From an uncultured Clostridia bacterium (lineage in GTDB: Bacteria > Bacillota > Clostridia > Oscillospirales > Oscillospiraceae): DNA of 64,000 bases. Each line of letters starts with the position of its first letter. The first letter of the stretch is position 1. The notes beneath the pieces were generated by a model. It was not told the origin of the DNA, made no database searches, and was given only the letters and a program-made list of their open reading frames with translations. A program made the position numbers and the translations under genes. The stretch covers positions 62,001-126,000 of the forward strand of contig CANAZG010000002.1 of NCBI GenBank assembly GCA_947365965.1, in the 5' to 3' direction. This document shows, piece by piece, positions 6,764 to 15,335 of this stretch.

Positions 6764-8998
6764 ATGCCAAAGAAAAAGCAGCCAGACGAGAACAAGCCCC
6801 GGGTCAGCAACCCCAACGTGATGGGCCTGCGGGCGGCCATGCTGGAGCAGCCCATCACGGAGACCCTGGAGACCAACTTCATGCCCTACGCCATGTCGGT
6901 CATCATGTCCCGGGCCATCCCGGAGATCGACGGCTTCAAGCCCAGCCACCGTAAGCTCCTGTACACCATGTACGAGATGGGCCTGCTGACCAAGGCCCGG
7001 ACCAAGTCCGCCAATATCGTTGGCCAGACCATGCGCCTCAACCCCCACGGGGACGCGGCCATCTACGACACCATGGTCCGCCTCTCCAAGGGCTACGGGG
7101 CCCTGCTCCACCCCTTCGTGGACTCCAAGGGCAACTTCGGCAAGGTTTACTCCCGGGACATGGCCTGGGCCGCCAGCCGGTACACGGAGGCCAAGCTCTC
7201 CCCCATCTGCCAGGAGATCTTCCGGGACCTGGACCAGGACGCGGTGGACTTTGTGGACAACTACGACAACTCCATGAAGGAGCCCGCCCTGCTGCCCACC
7301 ACCTTTCCCAACATCCTGGTCTCCGCCAACCAGGGCATCGCCGTGGGCATGGCCAGCCAGCTGTGCGGCTTCAACCTCTCCGAGGTCTGTGACACCACGG
7401 TGGCCTACCTCAAAAACCCGGACTGCGACATCTCCGCCACCCTCCTGGGCCCCGACTTTCCCACCGGCGGGGAGATCATCTACGATCAGTCCGCCCTGGA
7501 GGAGGTCTACCGCACCGGCCGGGGCTCCATCAAGATCCGGGGCAAATACCGCTACGTGAAGAGCGAGAACGTGGTGGAGATCTACGAGATCCCCTACACC
7601 ACCACCACGGAGAACATCATGGACAAGGTCTCCGAGCTCATCAAGGCCGGCAAGCTCAAGGAAGTGAGCGACATGCGGGACGAGACGGATCTGAGCGGCC
7701 TGAAGCTGGCCATTGACCTCAAGCGGGGCGTGGACCCGGAGAAGCTGATGGCCAAGCTCTTCCGGTCCACCACCCTCCAGGACGCGGTGAGCTGCAACTT
7801 CAACGTCCTGGTGGCGGGCACGCCCCGGGTCATGGGGGTGCGCTCCCTGCTGGAGGAGTGGTGCTCCTGGCGGACGGAGTGCGTGCGGCGGCGGGTGTAC
7901 TTCACCCTGAACAAGAAGCGGGACAAGCTCCACCTGCTCAAGGGCCTCAAGCGGATCCTGCTGGACATCGACAAGGCCATCCGCATCATCCGGGAGACGG
8001 AGGAGGAGGCCGAGGTGGTGCCCAACCTGATGATCGGCTTTGGCATCGACCAGATCCAGGCGGAGTACGTGGCGGAGATCCGCCTGCGCAACATCAACAA
8101 GGAGTACATCCTCAAGCGGGTGCGGGAGGAGGAGGCCCTGCGGGACGAGATCGAGGACCTGGAGGACCTGGTCAACAGCCCCGGCCGGGTGAAAAAGCTC
8201 ATCATCCGGGAGCTGGAGGACGTGAAAAAGAAGTACGGCCAGCCCCGGCTCACCACCATCGTCTATGAGCACGAGCTCCCCGCCTACGACGAGAGCGAGG
8301 ACACGCCGGACTACCCGGTGACCGTCTTCCTCTCCCGGGAGGGGTACTTCAAGAAGATCACCCCCCAGTCCCTGCGCATGGCGGACACCCAGAAGTACAA
8401 GGACGGGGACGGCCCGAGCCAGAGCTTTGAGACCACCAGCCGGGCGGAGGTCATGTTCTTCACCAACCGTCAGCAGGTGTACAAGTGCCGCCTGAGCGAC
8501 TTTGACGACGCCAAGGCCAGCGTCCTGGGGGACTACCTGCCCAGCAAGCTGGGCATGGACCCGGAGGAGGCGGTGGTGCGCATGGTCCTGCCGGGGGACT
8601 ACAGCGGCGCACTGCTGTTCTTCTTTGAGAACGGCAAGGCCGCCCGGGTGGATCTGACCGCCTACGCCACCACCTCCAACCGCCGCCGGCTCACGGGGGC
8701 CTACAGCGACAAGAGCCCCCTGGCGGCGCTGCTGCACCTGAAGGAGGACCGGGAGCTGGCCCTGTTCTCCTCAGACAGCCGGGTCCTTATCTTTAATACC
8801 GCCCTCCTCTCCCCCAAGGCCACCCGGTCCACCCAGGGGGTGCAGGTGATGGCCCTCAAGGCCAGGCACCGTCTGACGGAGGCGGCGGCGGTGGAGGACA
8901 CCGCCCTGACCAACCTGCCTCGGTACCGCTGCCGGAACATCCCCGCCGCCGGAGCCCTGCTCCGGGAGGAGGACGGGGAGCAGCTGAGATTGCTGTAG
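6764..8998 (+). CDS. Type IIA DNA topoisomerase subunit A (ParC/GyrA-like)
   Basis: The 744-residue protein carries the winged-helix and breakage-reunion core, with SRAIPEIDGFKPSHRKLLY at residues 49-67 and the DNA-linking tyrosine Y140 in AASRYTEAK. The tower and coiled-coil region spans roughly 340-480. The C-terminal part (about 500-744) forms a degenerate beta-pinwheel and shows no GyrA box of the QRRGGKG type, which points to a decatenating ParC-like enzyme. It forms a heterotetramer with the subunit encoded at 3061. It is shorter than typical GyrA (800-850 residues). Confidence 0.9.
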   Translation: MPKKKQPDENKPRVSNPNVMGLRAAMLEQPITETLETNFMPYAMSVIMSRAIPEIDGFKPSHRKLLYTMYEMGLLTKARTKSANIVGQTMRLNPHGDAAIYDTMVRLSKGYGALLHPFVDSKGNFGKVYSRDMAWAASRYTEAKLSPICQEIFRDLDQDAVDFVDNYDNSMKEPALLPTTFPNILVSANQGIAVGMASQLCGFNLSEVCDTTVAYLKNPDCDISATLLGPDFPTGGEIIYDQSALEEVYRTGRGSIKIRGKYRYVKSENVVEIYEIPYTTTTENIMDKVSELIKAGKLKEVSDMRDETDLSGLKLAIDLKRGVDPEKLMAKLFRSTTLQDAVSCNFNVLVAGTPRVMGVRSLLEEWCSWRTECVRRRVYFTLNKKRDKLHLLKGLKRILLDIDKAIRIIRETEEEAEVVPNLMIGFGIDQIQAEYVAEIRLRNINKEYILKRVREEEALRDEIEDLEDLVNSPGRVKKLIIRELEDVKKKYGQPRLTTIVYEHELPAYDESEDTPDYPVTVFLSREGYFKKITPQSLRMADTQKYKDGDGPSQSFETTSRAEVMFFTNRQQVYKCRLSDFDDAKASVLGDYLPSKLGMDPEEAVVRMVLPGDYSGALLFFFENGKAARVDLTAYATTSNRRRLTGAYSDKSPLAALLHLKEDRELALFSSDSRVLIFNTALLSPKATRSTQGVQVMALKARHRLTEAAAVEDTALTNLPRYRCRNIPAAGALLREEDGEQLRLL

Positions 8999-9182
8999 CG
9001 GCCGGACGCCTTGCCGGAGAGCGGCATAGAATACCCTGCCGGGCATAAATCCGGGGCGGCGGGGGAATACTTTTCCATACCAGATTGACGGATTCAGGGG
9101 ACGCCGGGAGAGCACCGTCAATTTTCCCACAAAATGGCGTGGACAAGTGAAGAATATGCCGCTAAATTTGTAGAATGTGCTA
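8999..9182. other. Intergenic DNA with no recognised feature
   Basis: The 180 bases between the topoisomerase stop codon and the HPr promoter hold no open frame with a ribosome site and no T-tailed hairpin. Confidence 0.5.
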
Positions 9183-9211
9183 TTGACGAGAAAAAAGAAA
9201 TTTGCTAACAT
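9183..9211 (+). promoter_or_regulatory. Promoter of the HPr gene
   Basis: TTGACG, a 17-base A-rich spacer and TAACAT lie 64 bases before the ATG at 9276. Confidence 0.7.
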
Positions 9212-9275
9212 AGCAGATATACTCCCGCGCTGCCAACCATCGCGCAGATTGAGATTGAAGAGGAGATAATGGTCT

Positions 9276-9542
9276 ATGTATACTCAGGAAGTCACCATCA
9301 ACAATGAGGTCGGTCTGCATGCGAGACCTGCCACCTACTTCATCCGTAAGGCCAACGAGTTCAAGAGCGGCATCTGGGTTGAGAAGGACGAGCGCCGGGT
9401 GAACGCCAAGAGCCTGCTGGGCGTTCTGTCTCTGGGCATCGTAAAGGGCACCACCATCACCCTGATCGCCGACGGCTCCGATGAGAAGGAGGCCGTTGAG
9501 GCCCTGGCCGAGCTGGTTCGTTCCGGTGAATTCGGCGAATAA
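9276..9542 (+). CDS. ptsH: Phosphocarrier protein HPr
   Basis: The 88-residue protein is a full-length HPr. H15 in GLHARPA is the site phosphorylated by enzyme I, and S46 in NAKSLLGVLSLGI is the regulatory site of HPr kinase in Firmicutes. HPr passes phosphate from enzyme I to sugar EIIA proteins and, as HPr-Ser-P, acts in CcpA catabolite control. A second ATG at 9269 is out of frame; the chosen ATG has AGGAG 10 bases upstream. It stands alone with its own promoter and terminator, away from ptsI. An Crh-like role is excluded by the presence of H15. Confidence 0.95.
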   Translation: MYTQEVTINNEVGLHARPATYFIRKANEFKSGIWVEKDERRVNAKSLLGVLSLGIVKGTTITLIADGSDEKEAVEALAELVRSGEFGE

Positions 9543-9563
9543 CGCACATATCGACGGATGAGG

Positions 9564-9593
9564 AGACTGTTTCGGCAACGAAACAGTCTTTTT
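9564..9593 (+). terminator. Terminator of the HPr gene
   Basis: An 11-bp stem AGACTGTTTCG with a GCAA loop is followed by four T. It lies 22 bases after the stop codon. Confidence 0.85.
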
Positions 9594-9632
9594 CTGTCCG
9601 GAGACAGTCTTTTCAAAAGGAGGAGAGACGCC

Positions 9633-11477
9633 ATGACCAAGGAGGAGCTGCTGGAGAAGGCCAACAGCCTGCCCCTGGCCCCGGGGGTGTATCTGATGCA
9701 CGACAAGGAGGGCACGGTCATCTACGTGGGCAAGGCGAAGCGGCTGAAAAACCGGGTGAGCCAGTACTTTCAGGCCGGCCGGGGCCACAACCTGAAGACC
9801 CAGACCATGGTGAAGCTGGTGCAGGCGTTCGACACCATCGTGGTGGGCAGCGAGTTTGAGGCCCTGGTGCTGGAAAACGCCCTCATCAAGCAGTACATGC
9901 CCCGGTACAACATCCTCCTCAAGGACGACAAGGGGTACCCCTTTGTGCGCCTGAGCCGGGAGCAGTACCGGCGCTTCTCCCTGGTCAGCCGGGTTGCCGA
10001 CGACGGGGCCCGGTACTTCGGGCCCTACGGCGGCCGGCTGGAGACCCGCTCCGCCCTGGACGCCATCCGGGCGGCCCTCCATCTGCCCACCTGCCACAGG
10101 ACCTTCCCACGGGACATTGGTAAGGAGCGGCCCTGCCTGAACCACCACATGGGCCGGTGCGACGGGTTCTGCCGGCCGGAGATGAGCCGGGAGGAGTACG
10201 AGCGGCGGGTGGACATCGCCGTGCAGCTGCTGGAGGGCAAGATCCGGCTGGTGACGGCCCAGCTGGAGCGGGAGATGGAGGAGGCCGCAGAGGAGCTGCG
10301 CTTTGAGGAGGCAGCGGCCCTCCGGGACCGGATCGCGGCCATCAAGGTGCTGGGCAAGCGGCAGAAGGTGATTGCCGGGGTGTGCGCGGACACGGACGTG
10401 TGGGGGCTGTACCTGGAGGCCAAGTGCTGCTTCGCGGTGCTCCACTACCAGGAGGGCCAGCTGACGGGGAAGGAGGCGGAGCTCTTCGCCGCCTCGGCCC
10501 TGGAGGAGGAGGGGGAGATCCTCTCGGCACTGCTGCTGCAATACTACGGCTCCCGGTCCGTGCTGCCCCGGGAGATCTTCATCCCAGCGGCCATTGAGGA
10601 CCAGGAGGTGCTGGAGCAGCTGCTGGGGGAGAAGGCGGGGCACAAGGTGACGGTCCGCACGCCCCAGCGGGGGGACCGGGCCCAGGTGCTGGCCCTGGCC
10701 GCCGCCAACGCCCGGGAGGAGGCGGAGCGGCAGACCACCAGCCAGGAGCGCAGCGACAGGACCCTGGAGCTTCTGGGGAAGCTGCTGGGCCTGGAGGAGC
10801 CGCCGGAGTGGATGGAGAGCTACGACATCTCCAACACCGGCGGGGAGGATATCGTGGCCTCCATGGTGGTGTTCCGGGGCTCCAGGCCCGCCAAGGACCG
10901 CTACCGCCGCTTTCGCATCAAGGAGCTGGACGGCCATCCGGACGACTACAAATCCATGGAGGAGGTGCTCACCCGGCGGCTGACCCACTACATGGAGCAG
11001 GACAAGAAGTTCATGCCCCTGCCGGATGTGATGCTCATCGACGGCGGCGAACAGCACGCCAAGGTGGCCCGGCGGGTGACGGAGCGGTTCGGCCTGGCCA
11101 TCCCCATCTTCGGCATGGTGAAGGACGACCGGCACCGCACCCGGGCCCTGGTGACCCCGGAGGGCCGGGAGATCGGCATCAAGGGGACCCAGGCCGTGTT
11201 CACCCTCATCGGCCGCATCCAGGAGGAGACCCACCGCTTCGCCATCACCTACAACCGCCAGAGCCACGGCAGGAGCGTCCGGGGCTCCGTCCTGGACGAG
11301 ATCCCCGGCGTGGGGGAGGCCCGGCGCACGGCCCTGCTGCGGCGATTCAAGAGCGTGAAGGCGGTGCGGGAGGCCAGCCTGGAGGAGCTGGAGGAGGCGC
11401 TGCCCCGGAACGCGGCCGCGGCGGTGTACCTCTGGGCCCACCCGCCGGCGGAGGAAAACCCCCAGCCCCCCGCATAG
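9633..11477 (+). CDS. uvrC: Excinuclease ABC subunit C
   Basis: The 614-residue protein has the N-terminal GIY-YIG nuclease (GVY at 18-20 and YVG at 31-33), a UVR motif rich in Glu and Arg (around 205-240, LEREMEEAAEELRFEEAAALRDRI), the RNase H-like UvrC nuclease domain with SYDISNTGG and LIDGGEQH, and a C-terminal double helix-hairpin-helix (IPGVGEARRTALLRRF). It makes both cuts around a lesion held by UvrA and UvrB in nucleotide excision repair. The ATG at 9633 has AAAGGAGGAGAG just upstream; an earlier in-frame ATG at 9558 would overlap the HPr terminator and is not credible. Confidence 0.95.
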   Translation: MTKEELLEKANSLPLAPGVYLMHDKEGTVIYVGKAKRLKNRVSQYFQAGRGHNLKTQTMVKLVQAFDTIVVGSEFEALVLENALIKQYMPRYNILLKDDKGYPFVRLSREQYRRFSLVSRVADDGARYFGPYGGRLETRSALDAIRAALHLPTCHRTFPRDIGKERPCLNHHMGRCDGFCRPEMSREEYERRVDIAVQLLEGKIRLVTAQLEREMEEAAEELRFEEAAALRDRIAAIKVLGKRQKVIAGVCADTDVWGLYLEAKCCFAVLHYQEGQLTGKEAELFAASALEEEGEILSALLLQYYGSRSVLPREIFIPAAIEDQEVLEQLLGEKAGHKVTVRTPQRGDRAQVLALAAANAREEAERQTTSQERSDRTLELLGKLLGLEEPPEWMESYDISNTGGEDIVASMVVFRGSRPAKDRYRRFRIKELDGHPDDYKSMEEVLTRRLTHYMEQDKKFMPLPDVMLIDGGEQHAKVARRVTERFGLAIPIFGMVKDDRHRTRALVTPEGREIGIKGTQAVFTLIGRIQEETHRFAITYNRQSHGRSVRGSVLDEIPGVGEARRTALLRRFKSVKAVREASLEELEEALPRNAAAAVYLWAHPPAEENPQPPA

Positions 11478-11516
11478 GACAACGGTCTTTGCGATACACT
11501 AATACAGATCCTGTGG

Positions 11517-11548
11517 GAGCAGCCGGATCAGCCGGCTGCTCTCTTTTT
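11517..11548 (+). terminator. Terminator of uvrC
   Basis: A 10-bp stem GAGCAGCCGG pairs with CCGGCTGCTC and is followed by a T-rich tail. The tail runs into the first half-site of the candidate Pho box. Confidence 0.8.
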
Positions 11549-11573
11549 AACAGCATTTTACCTCCATTTAACC
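11547..11573 (+). promoter_or_regulatory. Candidate Pho box upstream of pstS
   Basis: Three half-sites stand in phase: TTAACA at 11547, TTTACC at 11557 and TTAACC at 11568, with steps of 10 and 11 bases. This matches the known Bacillus PhoP pattern of TTAACA repeats about one helical turn apart. The phoP-phoR genes lie in the same cluster, so autoregulation under phosphate starvation is expected. Confidence 0.6.
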
Positions 11574-11650
11574 TTCACGCTGTTTCCCATTTTGCATTTC
11601 TGGTCTATCCTGGCAATATAGCCGACACACCGGGAAAGGAGCGCCCACCG

Positions 11651-12469
11651 ATGAAAAAACGATTTTTCCCCCTGCTGGCCATTCTGCTGATCCCCCCTCT
11701 GCTGGCCGCCTGCGGCGCCAGAGCGATGCCGCCGGGCCTCGTTGGCACGGTGAATACCGATGGCTCCACCTCCATGGCCGACGTGATGGCGGTGCTCCAG
11801 GAGACCTTCCGGGAGCGGGAGCCCGGCGTCACGGTGAACTACTCCGGCACCGGGTCCGGCGCGGGGGTGGAGGCGGCGCTGGCGGGCAGAGCGGACATCG
11901 GCCTCTCCAGCCGCCCGCTGAAGGAGTCGGAGCTTGCCAAGGGGGCCGCTGCCCGGACCGTGGCCCTGGACGGGGTGGCGGTGATCGTCCACCCCTCCAA
12001 CCCGGTCTCCGGCCTGAGCCTGGCCCAGCTGCGGGAGATCTTTACCGGCCAGGTGGACAACTGGTCCGCCCTGGGCGGGCCGGACGCCCCCATCGCGGTC
12101 TACGGCCGGGAGGCGGGCAGCGGCACCCGGGGCGCCTTTGAGGAGCTGCTGGATGTGACGGACCAATGCGCCTATACCAACGAGTACGGCTCCTCCGGGG
12201 ACGTGGTGGGCAACGTGTCCGGCAACCCCAACGCCATCGGCTACACCTCCCTGGCCTCCGCGGGGGAGACGGTGTCTGCGGTGGCGGTGGAGGGCACGGC
12301 CTGCACGGAGGAGACGGTGCGGAGCGGGGCCTACCCCATCCAGCGGCCCTTCCTGCTGGTGACCCGGGAGGGCGCGGCCCTCTCCCCGGCGGCCCAGGCC
12401 TTTCTGGACTACGCCTGCGGCGGCGAGGCGGGGCCCTATATCGCCCGAGCCGGCGCGGTTGCGCCGTGA
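11651..12469 (+). CDS. pstS: Phosphate ABC transporter substrate-binding lipoprotein PstS
   Basis: The 272-residue protein starts with a lipoprotein signal (LLAAC, Cys about residue 21). The mature part is a PBP-like phosphate binder with GSTSMADVM at the first phosphate loop, YSGTGSGAGVEAALAGRADIGLSSR and the AGSGTRGAFEELL loop that contacts phosphate. It captures phosphate outside the membrane for PstC-PstA. The ATG has AAAGGAG 9 bases upstream. It is the first gene of a seven-gene set behind the candidate Pho box. Confidence 0.95.
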   Translation: MKKRFFPLLAILLIPPLLAACGARAMPPGLVGTVNTDGSTSMADVMAVLQETFREREPGVTVNYSGTGSGAGVEAALAGRADIGLSSRPLKESELAKGAAARTVALDGVAVIVHPSNPVSGLSLAQLREIFTGQVDNWSALGGPDAPIAVYGREAGSGTRGAFEELLDVTDQCAYTNEYGSSGDVVGNVSGNPNAIGYTSLASAGETVSAVAVEGTACTEETVRSGAYPIQRPFLLVTREGAALSPAAQAFLDYACGGEAGPYIARAGAVAP

Positions 12470-12482
12470 AGCGGAGGCAGCC

Positions 12483-12530
12483 ATTCTTTTTCGTTGTGAG
12501 CAAGGAAAAGAATCCAAAGAAAAACTTTTA
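12483..12530 (-). repeat. Dispersed AT-rich stem-loop repeat, copy C
   Basis: Seen on the minus strand the order is TAAAAGTTTTTCTTTGG and then an imperfect hairpin ATTCTTTTCCTTG with a GCTC-type loop. The hairpin has one bulge and one mismatch. It sits between pstS and pstC, right before the pstC ribosome site. Confidence 0.75.
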
Positions 12531-12545
12531 GAGGAGGCACGCCAC

Positions 12546-13424
12546 ATGAAGCGCCGGATAAAACCAGCCGAGTTCGCCATGCAGACCCTCTTTCTGGTCT
12601 GCGGCCTGACGGCCATCGCCTTTGTCCTGCTCATCACCGTCTACCTGATCCTGGCCGGCCTGCCGGCCATCCGGGAGATCGGCCTGACAGACTTCCTCCT
12701 GGGCCGCACCTGGGCCTCCACCCACGCCACGGATCCCCGGTTCGGCATCCTGCCCATGATCCTCACCTCCGTCTACGGCGCGGCCGGGGCCATTGTGCTG
12801 GGGGTGCCGGTGGGCTTCTTTACCGCCCTCTTCCTGGCCAAGGCGGCCCCTCCCCGGCTGGCGGGGCTCATCCGTCCGGCGGTGAACCTGCTGGCGGGCA
12901 TCCCGTCGGTGGTCTACGGCCTGGTGGGCATGTGCGTGCTGGTGCCCGCCCTCCGCGCCTGGCTGGATCTGCCGGCGGGGGACACCCTCCTGGCCGCCAT
13001 GATCGTGCTGGCCGTCATGATCCTGCCCTCCGTCATCTCGGTCTCTGACGCGGCCCTGGCGGCGGTGCCCCGGGAGTACGAGGAGGCCAGCCTGGCCCTG
13101 GGGGCCACGCCGGTGGAGACCTATCTGCGGGTCACCGCCCCGGCGGCCCGGGGCGGTGTGGCGGCGGCGGTGGCGCTGGGGGTGGGCCGGGCCATCGGGG
13201 AGGCCATGGCCATCCTCATGGTGGCGGGCAACGTGGCCAACATGCCCTCCCTCCTCTCCAGCGTCCGCTTTCTCACCACCGGCATTGCCATTGAGATGAA
13301 CTACGCCGCCCCGGGCTCCCTCCAGCGGCAGGCCCTCTTCTCCATCGGTCTGGTGCTGTTCTTTTTCATCATGGTCATCAACATCCTGCTGAATCTGGCC
13401 CTGAAGCGGGGCAGGGAGGGCTGA
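12546..13424 (+). CDS. pstC: Phosphate ABC transporter permease PstC
   Basis: The 292-residue protein has six predicted membrane segments and the binding-protein-dependent transport signature EEASLALGATPVETYLRVTAPAA, which docks onto the PstB ATPase. The opening segment VCGLTAIAFVLLITVYLIL and the following LTDFLLGRTW are typical of PstC. It forms the channel with PstA. The ATG at 12546 follows GAGGAGGCACGCC. It ends one base before pstA. Confidence 0.95.
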   Translation: MKRRIKPAEFAMQTLFLVCGLTAIAFVLLITVYLILAGLPAIREIGLTDFLLGRTWASTHATDPRFGILPMILTSVYGAAGAIVLGVPVGFFTALFLAKAAPPRLAGLIRPAVNLLAGIPSVVYGLVGMCVLVPALRAWLDLPAGDTLLAAMIVLAVMILPSVISVSDAALAAVPREYEEASLALGATPVETYLRVTAPAARGGVAAAVALGVGRAIGEAMAILMVAGNVANMPSLLSSVRFLTTGIAIEMNYAAPGSLQRQALFSIGLVLFFFIMVINILLNLALKRGREG

Positions 13425-13425
13425 T

Positions 13426-14280
13426 ATGGACGCGAACCTGTCCCGCCGGGCCTGGAATCTGCTGGCAAAGCTGGCGCTGTGGCTCAGCGCCGCCGCCACC
13501 TGCGCCCTGCTGCTGGTGGTCATCGGGTATATCTTCCTCCGGGGTGCGCCGGGGTTGAGCTGGGAGCTGCTCACCACCCAGGAGAGCATTCTTCGGGGCA
13601 CAATGGGCATCCTGCCCAGCATCCTCAACACCCTCTATGTGGTGCTCGTCTCCCTGGCCCTGGTCCTGCCCTTGGGGGTGGGGGCGGCGGTGTACCTCAC
13701 CGAATACGCCAAAAACCGCCGTCTGGCGTGGGCGGTGGAGTTTGCCGCCGAGACCCTCTCCGGCATCCCCTCCATCCTCTACGCCCTGGTGGGGGTCATC
13801 CTCTTCTGCAATGCCCTGGGCCTCCAGAAGACCCTGCTGGCCGGGTCCCTGACCCTGGTCATCATGACCCTGCCCACGGTCATCCGCACCACCCAGGAGA
13901 GCCTGCGCACCGTGCCCCGGTCCTACCGGGAGGGGGCCCTGGGCCTGGGGGCGGGGAAGTGGCGGGCCATCCGCACGGTGGTGCTGCCCTCCTCGGTGGA
14001 CGGCATCGTCACCGGCTGCATCCTGACGGTGGGCCGGGTGGTGGGGGAGAGCGCGGTGCTCATGTACACCGCCGGCCTCTCCACGGCCATGCAGGACTTC
14101 TCCACCATCCAGGGCATCCTCCGCGCCTCCGGCTCCACCCTCACCGTGGCCCTGTACGTCTACGCCAAGGAGCGGGCGGACTTCGCCATCGCCTTCACCA
14201 TCGCCACGCTCCTGCTCCTCCTCACCGGGCTCATCCATCTGGCCGCTTATCTGGCCGGGAGGCTGCTACGGAGGAGATAG
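13426..14280 (+). CDS. pstA: Phosphate ABC transporter permease PstA
   Basis: The 284-residue integral membrane protein shows about six spans, the PstA segment AVYLTEYAKNRRL, LSGIPSILYALVGVILF and the ATPase-docking loop EGALGLGAGKWRAIRTVVLPSS. It pairs with PstC. There is no intergenic space before it, so coupling with pstC is expected. The gene ends just before a MITE-like element that separates it from pstB. Confidence 0.95.
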   Translation: MDANLSRRAWNLLAKLALWLSAAATCALLLVVIGYIFLRGAPGLSWELLTTQESILRGTMGILPSILNTLYVVLVSLALVLPLGVGAAVYLTEYAKNRRLAWAVEFAAETLSGIPSILYALVGVILFCNALGLQKTLLAGSLTLVIMTLPTVIRTTQESLRTVPRSYREGALGLGAGKWRAIRTVVLPSSVDGIVTGCILTVGRVVGESAVLMYTAGLSTAMQDFSTIQGILRASGSTLTVALYVYAKERADFAIAFTIATLLLLLTGLIHLAAYLAGRLLRRR

Positions 14281-14282
14281 TA

Positions 14283-14444
14283 GAACCTGTCTTCACAACC
14301 GGGGGATGCCGGATGGACGAGGATTTTTCTCGTCAGACAAGGAGATTTTCCGCAGCAATCCTGACGGATTGCAAGGGAAATCGACGCAGTATGGCGGGAA
14401 AAAGACCGCCCAGACGGCGTGCAACGGTTGTGAAGACAGGTTCT
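14283..14444. mobile_element. MITE-like element with 19-bp terminal inverted repeats
   Basis: AGAACCTGTCTTCACAACC at 14283-14301 is matched exactly by its reverse complement at 14426-14444. The 162-bp unit has no open frame of its own and contains smaller internal hairpins (for example GACGAGGATTTTTCTCGTC). A TAG lies close outside both ends, but a clean target duplication is not certain. It interrupts the pst operon between pstA and pstB. Mobility by a transposase in trans is inference. Confidence 0.7.
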
Positions 14445-14452
14445 TAGCTTAC

Positions 14453-14502
14453 ATTCTTTTTCTTTGTGAACAAAGAAAAAGAATCAAAAAGAAAAACTTT
14501 AA
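14453..14502 (-). repeat. Dispersed AT-rich stem-loop repeat, copy D
   Basis: A perfect 14-bp hairpin, ATTCTTTTTCTTTG with a TGAA loop, is followed by CAAAAAGAAAAACTTTAA. It is oriented like copy C and lies directly after the MITE-like element. Confidence 0.85.
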
Positions 14503-14573
14503 TCCTTAAAAGCTCTTTTTACCACTAGAAACACAGAGAAAAGACATACTTCACTGGAAAGGACAGCGACGCC

Positions 14574-15335
14574 ATGGCAGAGCAAGCGATCCTCTCGGCT
14601 CGGGACCTGGATTTCTTCTACGGCGCAGCCCAGGCCCTGCGGCACATCACCCTGGATATCCCCGCCGGCCGAGTGACGGCCCTCATCGGCCCCTCCGGCT
14701 GCGGGAAATCCACCTTCCTGCGCACCATCAACCGCATGAACGATCTGGTCCCCGGGACCCGGATGGCCGGCTCCCTCACCTTCCAGGGCCAGGAGATCTA
14801 CGCCCCCGGCCTGGACGTCACCGCCCTGCGCCGCCGCGTCGGCATGGTCTTCCAGAAGCCCAACCCCTTCCCCATGTCCATCTACGACAACGTGGCCTAC
14901 GGCCCCCGGACCCACGGGGAGCGCCGCCGGGCCCGGCTGGACGAGCTGGTGGAGACCTCCCTCCGGGCCGCCGCCATCTGGGAGGAGGTCCGGGACCGGC
15001 TGAAGAAGAGCGCCCTGGGCCTCTCCGGGGGACAGCAGCAGCGGCTGTGCATCGCCCGCGCCCTGGCCGTGGAGCCGGAGGTGTTGCTTATGGACGAGGC
15101 CACCAGCGCCCTGGACCCCATCTCCACCGCCAGGATCGAGGACCTCATCGGCTCCCTGAAGGAGCGGTACACCATCGTCATGGTCACCCACAACATGCAG
15201 CAGGCCCTCCGGGTCTCCGACCGGACCGCCTTTTTCCTCTCCGGGGAGCTGGTGGAGTTTTCCCCCACGGAGCGCCTCTTCTCCATGCCCCGGGACCAGC
15301 GCACGGAGGATTACATTACCGGGAGGTTCGGCTGA
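14574..15335 (+). CDS. pstB: Phosphate ABC transporter ATP-binding protein PstB
   Basis: The 253-residue ATPase has Walker [10 protein letters not shown] at 39-47, the PstB-typical NRMNDLVPG after it, a Q-loop in [21 protein letters not shown], signature LSGGQQQR, Walker [14 protein letters not shown] and the H-loop in MVTHNM. It powers phosphate import through PstC-PstA. The stop codon overlaps the phoU start (TGATG). The 293-base gap to pstA holds the MITE-like element and repeat copy D. Confidence 0.96.
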   Translation: MAEQAILSARDLDFFYGAAQALRHITLDIPAGRVTALIGPSGCGKSTFLRTINRMNDLVPGTRMAGSLTFQGQEIYAPGLDVTALRRRVGMVFQKPNPFPMSIYDNVAYGPRTHGERRRARLDELVETSLRAAAIWEEVRDRLKKSALGLSGGQQQRLCIARALAVEPEVLLMDEATSALDPISTARIEDLIGSLKERYTIVMVTHNMQQALRVSDRTAFFLSGELVEFSPTERLFSMPRDQRTEDYITGRFG

